Source of the DNA: Oleiagrimonas sp035690885 | GTDB taxonomy: Bacteria > Pseudomonadota > Gammaproteobacteria > Xanthomonadales > Rhodanobacteraceae | NCBI GenBank assembly: GCA_035690885.1 | Contig: DASSKC010000066.1 | Span: 1 to 38,548 of the forward strand | DNA: 38,548 nucleotides | Direction: 5' to 3' | Shown: piece by piece, positions 33,060 to 38,548 of the stretch | Position numbering within the stretch: position 1 is the first letter of the stretch | Layout of the letters: each line of letters opens with the position of its first letter | Program-made: the position numbers and the translations under genes | The notes under the pieces: generated by a model | Database searches by the model: none | The model's input: only the letters and a program-made list of their open reading frames with translations | Told to the model about the DNA's origin: nothing

Positions 33060-33800
33060 GTGACGAATGCCCCCGATCTCCTGCAATTGAACCATGTCAG
33101 CCGACGACGCGCCGGGCGTGTCGTCGTGGACCGCGTCGATTTGACGCTGAACCGGGGCGAAGTGCTGGGGCTGCTGGGCATCAACGGTGCCGGCAAATCG
33201 ACCACGCTGGCCATGCTGGCCGGTGCCTCGCGACCTTCCGCGGGCCACGTCCTGCTGGACGGACAGGATCTGGCCGAATACCCCGAAATGACGCGCAAGC
33301 TGATCGGCTGGCTGCCTGAACGCGCGCCGGTGTGGCCGGAGCTGAGCGTCGCCGAGCACCTGGATGCCCATGGCCGCCTGCATGGCCTGCGCGGCAAGGC
33401 CTTGCGCCAAGCCGGCACGGACATGCTCGAACGCCTGCAGCTGGGGCCGTCACGGCGACATCTGGCCGGGACCCTGTCGCAAGGTCAGCGTCAGCGCCTG
33501 GGCCTGGGCTGCGCCCTGCTCCACCAACCGGCACTGCTGATACTGGACGAACCGGCCAACGGCCTGGATCCGGTACAAGCCACGGCATTGCGCGCGCTGA
33601 TCCGCGAGCGCGCCGCCGCCGGTTGTGCGGTGGTGGTGTCGACGCATCTGCTGGACGAAGTGACCGCGGTGTGCGATCGCGCCGCAATCATGCATGCAGG
33701 GCGCCTGCGCCATGATGCGCCACTGGCCGGCACCGGCACCTCGCTGGAGAACACCTTCATGGCCATCGCCACGCACGACGCGCGCGAGGTGGCCGCATGA
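33060..33800 (+). CDS. ABC transporter ATP-binding protein (GldA-like)
   Basis: This 246-residue cytosolic ATPase has Walker A GINGAGKST (40-48), a degenerate signature LSQGQRQRLGLG, Walker B LLILDEPANGLDP and the switch histidine in VSTHLLDEV. It resembles the GldA/NatA-type subunits that pair with ABC-2 permeases. The GTG at 33060 is used because the family's N-terminal strand (LLQLNHVSRR) begins just after it; no good ribosome binding site is visible. The stop overlaps the permease ATG by four bases (ATGA). It heads a four-gene operon preceded by a TATAAT promoter. Confidence 0.88.
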   Translation: MTNAPDLLQLNHVSRRRAGRVVVDRVDLTLNRGEVLGLLGINGAGKSTTLAMLAGASRPSAGHVLLDGQDLAEYPEMTRKLIGWLPERAPVWPELSVAEHLDAHGRLHGLRGKALRQAGTDMLERLQLGPSRRHLAGTLSQGQRQRLGLGCALLHQPALLILDEPANGLDPVQATALRALIRERAAAGCAVVVSTHLLDEVTAVCDRAAIMHAGRLRHDAPLAGTGTSLENTFMAIATHDAREVAA

Positions 33801-34552
33801 GCATGAACGCGCTGTTGCGCTGCGAATGGCGCCGGGTCCGGGTGCGCGCCTTTTTCTGGGTCATGGCGGCGGTGGTGATCGCGGGCATGGCCTGGGAGCT
33901 GATCCTGATGCTGGGTCCGTTCCTGGCCCAGCAACAGAAGTTGATCGCTTCGGGCACGGACATCGGCTACACCGACCTGGTGCTGCTGCCGTGGCTGGCG
34001 TTTTTCGTGATTCCCGCGATTCTGATGGCACCGCTGGCCACCATGTCGACACTGGCCGGCGAGCGCCGGCGCGGCACGCTGGCCTTGCTGATGGCCAGCG
34101 GCCTGTCGCCGCTGCGCATCGTGCTGGGCAAGTATCTGGCGGCACTGGGTTGGCTGCTGCTGATTTTGCTGGTCGTACTGGTCATGCCCGCGGCGCTGGC
34201 GTTTGCCGGCGCACCCGACTGGGGCAAACTGGCCGCCGCCGCGCTGGGGCTGGTCTTGCTGCTGGGCTTGTTGACCGCCATCGGCATGGCCGCTTCGGCG
34301 CACAGCACGCACCCGGCGCTGGCCGCCGCCATCGCGCTGGTGGTGAGCAGCGCCTTGCTGCTGGTCAATCGCGGCTCGCTGCAGCAAGGCGTGATCGGCG
34401 GCGTGGCCAATTGGCTGGCGCTGCCGACGCACCTGCAACCGATGGGTCGCGGCCTGGTATCGAGTGTCGACGTGGCGTGGTTCGTCATCGGCACGGTACT
34501 GGCTTTGGCACTGGCCGTGCATCGCGTGGCCCAGGAAAAGGATCGCGACTGA
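33797..34552 (+). CDS. ABC-2 type permease (GldF-like)
   Basis: This 251-residue integral membrane protein has six hydrophobic segments, beginning FFWVMAAVVIAGMAW and ending FVIGTVLALALAVH. The GERRRGTLALLMASGLSPLRIVLGKYL segment between helices 2 and 3 is typical of ABC-2 permeases such as GldF, where ERE/ERRxGT is conserved. It presumably forms the membrane path for the ATPase encoded just before. Its stop shares a base with the start of the next gene (TGATG). The substrate is unknown. Confidence 0.85.
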   Translation: MSMNALLRCEWRRVRVRAFFWVMAAVVIAGMAWELILMLGPFLAQQQKLIASGTDIGYTDLVLLPWLAFFVIPAILMAPLATMSTLAGERRRGTLALLMASGLSPLRIVLGKYLAALGWLLLILLVVLVMPAALAFAGAPDWGKLAAAALGLVLLLGLLTAIGMAASAHSTHPALAAAIALVVSSALLLVNRGSLQQGVIGGVANWLALPTHLQPMGRGLVSSVDVAWFVIGTVLALALAVHRVAQEKDRD

Positions 34553-35898
34553 TGCATTGGCGAATCAGGGGGTGGCTGATCGTGGTGGCGCTGGTGGTCG
34601 GCGCCGGTTGCCTGGGCTATTTGAGCACCCGGCAGACGTGGACGGCCGACTGGTCGTACACTCAGAGCGCGACCTTGTCGCCGGCCAGCCAGGCCGTGCT
34701 GGCGCGGCTGGACGGCCCGGTGACGATCACCAGTTACGCCCGTCCCGGCAATGATCTGCGCGCGCGCATTGCCGGTTTCATCCAGCGTTACCAGCGCTTC
34801 AAACCGGATCTGACGCTCGACTTCGTCGATCCCGAGGCCGATCCGGCCGCCACGCGTGCCGCCGGCATCACCGTCAATGGCGAGCTGGTGGTCCATTACG
34901 ACGGCAAGGTGCGCTACCTGCGCCGCGTGTCCGAGCACAGCCTGACCAATGCGCTGGCCAGCCTGGCCCGCGGCGGCACGCGCCTGATTGCGTTTGTCAC
35001 CGGACACGGCGAACGCGCCGCCACCGGCACGCAGCCGGCGGGACTGGGCACGTTCGTGCAGCAGCTGGAACAAAGCGGTGTACGCGCGCTGCCGCTCGAT
35101 TTCACGCGCGTCCATGCCGTGCCGCAAGGCACCCGCCTGGTGGTGCTGGCCAGTCCGCGGGCACGCTTGCCCGCCGGCGCGGTGAAGGCGTTGATCGCTT
35201 ACGTGAACGATGGCGGCAATCTGTTGTGGCTGACCGAACCGGGCGCCGATCAGCTCGGCCTTGCGCCGCTGGCGTCCGTGCTCGGCATCGGCAAGCTGCC
35301 CGGCGTGCTGGTCGATGCTCAGGGCAGCGCATTGGGTCTGTCCGACCCGCGCGTGATTGCCGTCGGAAGCTATCCGTCGCACCCGATCACGCAGGGCTTC
35401 ACGCTGACCACGCTGTTCCCGCGCGTGGCGGCGCTGGCGCGCACGGCGATGGGGCAATGGCAAGTCGCGCCGATCCTGCGCTCGAGCGCCAAAAGCTGGA
35501 CCGAGCGCCAGACGATCGACAACCAGCACCCGTCCACGATCCGCTACGACGCCGGCAGTGGCGAAACCCGCGGTCCGCTGGCTTTTGGCCTGGCGCTGAC
35601 ACGGCTGTCGCCAAGCCCGACCCACAAACAGCAGCGCGTGGTAGTGATCGGCGATGGCGGCTTCCTGTCCAATGCCGACCTCGGCCAGGCCGGCAATCGT
35701 GCGTTCGGCAAGCGGCTGTTCAACTGGTTGCTGGGTGATGACGCCTTGATCGGCGTACCGCCGCACAAGGCTTCGGTGGCGCCGCTCGAACTGTCGCAAG
35801 GCGGACTGAACCTGTTCGCCGCGGTCTTCCTCGCCATCGTGCCCGGCCTGTTGTTCTGCTTCGGTCTGGGGTTGGCCTGGTATCGGCGGCGACGCTGA
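34552..35898 (+). CDS. GldG-like ABC auxiliary protein
   Basis: This 448-residue protein has one N-terminal membrane helix (about 7-24), a large extracytoplasmic part and one C-terminal helix (LNLFAAVFLAIVPGLLFCFG) ending YRRRR. The outer part matches the GldG/ABC_transp_aux family: SPASQAVLARLDGPVTITSYAR, then DFVDPEADPAATRAAGI, and a Rossmann-like IAFVTGHGERAA ... VLASPRA region. In Flavobacterium, GldA, GldF and GldG are needed for gliding; in proteobacteria the same trio has no firm function. Start and stop overlap the neighbouring genes as TGATG on both sides. Confidence 0.85.
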   Translation: MHWRIRGWLIVVALVVGAGCLGYLSTRQTWTADWSYTQSATLSPASQAVLARLDGPVTITSYARPGNDLRARIAGFIQRYQRFKPDLTLDFVDPEADPAATRAAGITVNGELVVHYDGKVRYLRRVSEHSLTNALASLARGGTRLIAFVTGHGERAATGTQPAGLGTFVQQLEQSGVRALPLDFTRVHAVPQGTRLVVLASPRARLPAGAVKALIAYVNDGGNLLWLTEPGADQLGLAPLASVLGIGKLPGVLVDAQGSALGLSDPRVIAVGSYPSHPITQGFTLTTLFPRVAALARTAMGQWQVAPILRSSAKSWTERQTIDNQHPSTIRYDAGSGETRGPLAFGLALTRLSPSPTHKQQRVVVIGDGGFLSNADLGQAGNRAFGKRLFNWLLGDDALIGVPPHKASVAPLELSQGGLNLFAAVFLAIVPGLLFCFGLGLAWYRRRR

Positions 35899-36398
35899 TG
35901 GACCGCGCACAACGCCGCCTGTGCTGGCTGCTGGCCGGCGTGATCGTTCTGGTCGCGCTCGCAATCTGGCAATGGCGTGCCGAACATGCCGACGACACCT
36001 TGCTGGACGTCGCGCCGGAAACGGTGACCCGCATCGACATCACCTGGGCCGGCCAGCCGACGCGGCATTACATCAAGCAAGGCCGGCGCTGGCATCGGAA
36101 GCACGCCGCATCACGACCTGCCGACAACGCACATCTGGACACCATGGCGGCGCTGGCCGCGACCCCGGTCCTGCAATGGCGTGATGCGGCCGACGTGGAC
36201 CTGACGCGAATCGGTCTGGCCAAACCGACCGTCGTGGTGCGGATCAATGGCCACACTTTGGCCTACGGCGCGCTGGCGGCATTCGGCCCGCAACGCTTCG
36301 TGCGCGTAGGCAAGCGCATTGCCGTGGTACCGGCAAGCTACAGCCCGCGCCCGCCGTCGCCCGCGCCGTCGTCGGCGTCCTCATCCCAGAAATCATAG
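35898..36398 (+). CDS. Short DUF4340-like membrane-anchored protein
   Basis: The 166-residue product has an N-terminal membrane helix (LLAGVIVLVALAIWQW). Its extracytoplasmic part, VAPETVTRIDITWAGQ ... HYIKQGRRWHRK ... LDTMAALAATPVLQWR ... IGLAKPTVVVRING, has the repeating layout of DUF4340 proteins, which often follow GldG-like genes. DUF4340 proteins are usually much longer, so this is a short version or a remnant. The last 20 residues are low-complexity (proline/serine) and are encoded by bases that overlap the convergent acyltransferase gene by 61 bases. The stop was probably acquired secondarily. The start overlaps the GldG-like stop (TGATG). Confidence 0.65.
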   Translation: MDRAQRRLCWLLAGVIVLVALAIWQWRAEHADDTLLDVAPETVTRIDITWAGQPTRHYIKQGRRWHRKHAASRPADNAHLDTMAALAATPVLQWRDAADVDLTRIGLAKPTVVVRINGHTLAYGALAAFGPQRFVRVGKRIAVVPASYSPRPPSPAPSSASSSQKS

Positions 36399-37273
36399 AA
36401 GTTGAACCAGTTGCACGGTGCCTGACGGGCAAAGTATTCCAGGCGCGCGGCATAGCGCGTCATCAGCGCATCCAGCGCGGGGCCACGCTGTTTGCGCGGC
36501 AGCTCCACGCGGTCGGCGAACAGCTCGAACACCACGCGGTACCGGTTGCCGCCCAGATACAAACCCTGGCACAACACCACCGGCACCCCCAGCGCTCCCG
36601 CCAAGGTCCATGGCCCGACCGGAAACGGTGCCGGACGGCCACAGAACGGCACCGGACGCATGCTCTCGCCGGGATGCCCGCGATCGCCAAGCAGGGCGAC
36701 CTGATGGCCTTGTTGCAACGACTCGGAAAGCGCCAGCACCACGCTGACCGGATCGCCCGAGGCATCGATGATGTCGGCCGACACCTGCGGCGCCAACGAT
36801 GCCAGCAGGCGCGTCATCACCGGCGTCTGCTGCTTGGCCAGCACGATGCGCAGCGGCGGCGCGTCCGGTGCGTTCAACGCCAGCGTGCGCAGGACCTCGA
36901 AACTGCCCATGTGCGCGCCGACCAGCAACACCCCGCGGCCACGCGCAAACACCTCCTGCAGCATGTCGATGCCCTGCGCGTCGATGTCGAACCCGCGCGC
37001 GCCATGGGCCAGGAAAAACACGCGATCGAGCAAGGTGGAGGCGTAGCGATGCATGTGCGCCATCGCCGCCCACGTGCCCGATCGATGCCCCAGACGCGCC
37101 AACAACACGCGTGCCGCACGCCGCTCCTGGCCGCGGCGCACATAGAAATACAACGTAACCGGATACAGGATCAGCCGCGTCAACGGCCGCCCGCAGCACC
37201 GGGCCAGGGTGAAGATCAACCACAGCCCCACGCGGCCCCCGCCTTCCGGTCGCTGCCACCAGCGTTCACTCAT
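36338..37273 (-). CDS. LpxL/HtrB-like lysophospholipid acyltransferase
   Basis: This 311-residue inner-membrane-associated acyltransferase has a hydrophobic segment near the N-terminus (LILYPVTLYFYV). The catalytic motif HMGSFE (H121-E126, the HX4E box) lies in GVLLVGAHMGSFEVL, and GDRGHPGESMRPVPFCGRPAPFPVGPW forms the acyl-chain/phosphate pocket. Such proteins occur in aryl polyene and xanthomonadin clusters, where they may move the polyene onto a lipid. The neighbouring acyl carrier protein gene ends 24 bases before this one starts. The acidic tail DEDADDGAGDGG overlaps the convergent DUF4340-like gene. A lipid A acyltransferase is the alternative. Confidence 0.83.
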   Translation of the reverse strand: MSERWWQRPEGGGRVGLWLIFTLARCCGRPLTRLILYPVTLYFYVRRGQERRAARVLLARLGHRSGTWAAMAHMHRYASTLLDRVFFLAHGARGFDIDAQGIDMLQEVFARGRGVLLVGAHMGSFEVLRTLALNAPDAPPLRIVLAKQQTPVMTRLLASLAPQVSADIIDASGDPVSVVLALSESLQQGHQVALLGDRGHPGESMRPVPFCGRPAPFPVGPWTLAGALGVPVVLCQGLYLGGNRYRVVFELFADRVELPRKQRGPALDALMTRYAARLEYFARQAPCNWFNFYDFWDEDADDGAGDGGRGL

Positions 37274-37297
37274 GCGCTATTTCTGACGCAAACGGCA

Positions 37298-37567
37298 TCA
37301 CTGGACGCGATGCTTCTCGATATGCGCGCTCAGGGCGCGCAGGCTGGAAAAGATGTGCTGGTTGTCGGGATTGTCCGAACGCAACTGGAAACCGTAACGA
37401 CGCGACACCGCCAACGCGATTTCCAGCGCGTCGATGGAGTCCAGTCCCAGTTCGCCGCCGAACAACGGCGCCTCGGGATCAATGGCGTCGGCCGACACAT
37501 CCTCCAGATTGAGGCTTTCGACAATCAGTTCGGCCAATGCATGTTCGGGCGGTGTCTTCTCGCTCAT
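37298..37567 (-). CDS. Acyl carrier protein of the xanthomonadin/aryl polyene cluster
   Basis: This 89-residue carrier protein has the phosphopantetheine attachment site GLDSIDALE (S44) and an acidic helical fold. Its early NLEDVSADAIDPEAPLFGGELG segment is typical of ACPs in polyene pigment clusters, such as XanC of Xanthomonas. It would carry the growing aryl polyene chain. The ATG at 37567 is preferred; an ATG at 37585 and a GTG at 37588 extend the frame by six or seven residues. It is divergent from the chorismatase gene and followed by the acyltransferase gene on the same strand. Confidence 0.85.
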   Translation of the reverse strand: MSEKTPPEHALAELIVESLNLEDVSADAIDPEAPLFGGELGLDSIDALEIALAVSRRYGFQLRSDNPDNQHIFSSLRALSAHIEKHRVQ

Positions 37568-37703
37568 GCTCGGATCATCCCTCATCACGCATTATCCCCC
37601 TGCAAAACCGCATCCGGCACGGCCCCACGGGCCGCCGTCGGCGGCCGCGCAGTGTACCATAGCGGTTTTGCACCCCTGTCCGGCACACCGGAAAGACTCG
37701 CTG

Positions 37704-38548
37704 ATGACCCAGGCAGAACCCGCCACGCTTTCACACATGCCCGCAGCCCCGCTTGTCCGCTACACCGATGACGCCGCCAGTACGCTGCTGCGTCAGCCCG
37801 GCACCCTGGCGCTGATCGGATTTGGCGACAAACCGGTCGCGGATTGCACCGATCCGCGTTTCACGCACGTGGGCCTGCGTGCCGTCGACGCCACGCCCCT
37901 GCCGCTGGAATGCTGGCATGTCGACGCGAGCGTCAGCCACGGCCATGCCGGCGAAGTGGGCTGGGCGCGTGGTGCCGGCTGGCTGTTCGCGCGCATCGAG
38001 GTGGCCGAAGCCGACCACGGCGACGACGTGCAACGTTGTTCCGAACATGCCTATCGCGCGCTGTGCACCTTTCTGGCGGCGCAGCCGGAAGGCGCGCACG
38101 TGCAGCGGATCTGGAATTACCTGGACCGCATCAACGAGGGCAGCGACGACGACGAGCGTTACAAGCGGTTCTGCGACGGGCGCTTGCGTGGCATGGGCGA
38201 CTTTTTCGATGCCGGCTTCCCGGCCGCCACGGCCATCGGCCACTCGGCGCCGACCGGCACGCTGATCATCTACTGCCTGGCCACCGACCATCCGGGGCAG
38301 CGCATCGAAAACCCGCGGCAATGGAACGCCTGGCGCTATCCGCGTCAGTACGGGCGCACGCCACCGAGCTTTGCGCGCGCCATGCTGTTTCCCGCCGGTG
38401 ACACGCTGGCGATTTCCGGCACGGCCGCCATCACCGGTCACGAATCGCGTCATTCCGATGACCTGATTGCCCAGCTGACGGAAATCCGCACCAACATCGA
38501 CGCCCTGCTGGCGCAGGCGAACATGCCTGCCGGCCTGGATGCCGACGC
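37704..38548 (+). CDS. xanB2: XanB2-like chorismatase (hydroxybenzoate synthase), 3' end beyond window
   Basis: The protein is open to the window end, with 281 full codons seen. It belongs to the FkbO/Hyg5/XanB2 chorismatase family. Seen are ALIGFGDKP near 36-44, then HAGEVGWARGAGWLFARIEV, IWNYLDRINEGSDDDERYKRFCDGRLRG and TGTLIIYCLA, and SGTAAITGHESRH near the end, all characteristic. XanB2 of Xanthomonas converts chorismate to 3- and 4-hydroxybenzoate, the starters for xanthomonadin and ubiquinone. The ATG at 37704 fits the family start; GGAAAGA lies upstream. It is divergent from the acyl carrier protein gene, which strengthens the pigment assignment. Confidence 0.9.
   Translation, partial: MTQAEPATLSHMPAAPLVRYTDDAASTLLRQPGTLALIGFGDKPVADCTDPRFTHVGLRAVDATPLPLECWHVDASVSHGHAGEVGWARGAGWLFARIEVAEADHGDDVQRCSEHAYRALCTFLAAQPEGAHVQRIWNYLDRINEGSDDDERYKRFCDGRLRGMGDFFDAGFPAATAIGHSAPTGTLIIYCLATDHPGQRIENPRQWNAWRYPRQYGRTPPSFARAMLFPAGDTLAISGTAAITGHESRHSDDLIAQLTEIRTNIDALLAQANMPAGLDAD

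Noticed and set aside
37630..37646. GGCCGCC-GTC-GGCGGCC hairpin between the acyl carrier protein and chorismatase genes
   Set aside because: Short GC-only hairpins are common by chance in this DNA and there is no T-run or conserved motif to support a role.

Overview
The window comes from a high-GC gammaproteobacterium, most likely of the order Xanthomonadales (Xanthomonadaceae or Rhodanobacteraceae). The main evidence is the xanthomonadin-type pigment module at the right edge (a XanB2-like chorismatase divergent from an acyl carrier protein and an acyltransferase). Many GTAG-footed REP/REPIN repeats of the kind common in this order, and an E. coli-like IlvD, agree with this. No rRNA, tRNA, CRISPR array, transposase or phage gene was seen.

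Layout. 1-6060: the 5' part of a cystathionine beta-synthase gene, a small YdcH/DUF465 protein, a four-gene Mla/MCE-type lipid transport operon (STAS-permease, ATPase, MCE protein, lipoprotein; all minus strand with start/stop overlaps) and a nitrobindin-like beta-barrel protein. 6514-18986: a peptidoglycan amino-sugar scavenging locus. Its plus-strand arm encodes a sodium:solute symporter, MurA, a BadF/BadG-type sugar kinase (MurK/NagK-like) and MurQ. Its minus-strand arm encodes two paralogous exported AmiE-like serine hydrolases flanking a NamZ (DUF1343) exo-N-acetylmuramidase. A plus-strand exported GH20 hexosaminidase follows. 19074-20909: IlvD. 21215-29115: a TonB-dependent receptor and two exported peptidases (M28 and S9). 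29269-31548: an SH3/NlpC-P60 endopeptidase and an exported GH18 enzyme of the spore-cortex (YaaH/SleL) type. 31670-32878: a fatty acid desaturase. 33060-36398: a GldA/GldF/GldG-like ABC operon with a short DUF4340-like protein. 36338-38548: the edge of the pigment cluster.

How the genes may work together. The best-supported theme is breakdown and reuse of cell-wall fragments. NamZ would release MurNAc and GH20 would release GlcNAc. The AmiE-like proteins would remove stem peptides and NlpC/P60 would cut the peptides. The symporter would import the sugar, the kinase would phosphorylate it, and MurQ would convert MurNAc-6-phosphate to GlcNAc-6-phosphate and D-lactate. No PTS MurP, GH3 NagZ, MurR or NagA/NagB is in the window. 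The family calls are strong. The pathway wiring, and above all the symporter substrate and the reason MurA sits in the arm, are inference.

Almost every intergenic gap carries one or more repeats. Three stem families (A, C, D) share a 5' GTAG foot and occur mostly as inverted pairs. Two of them supply the TAG stop codon of the adjoining gene (murQ, ilvD), and a third is read into the C-terminus of the symporter.
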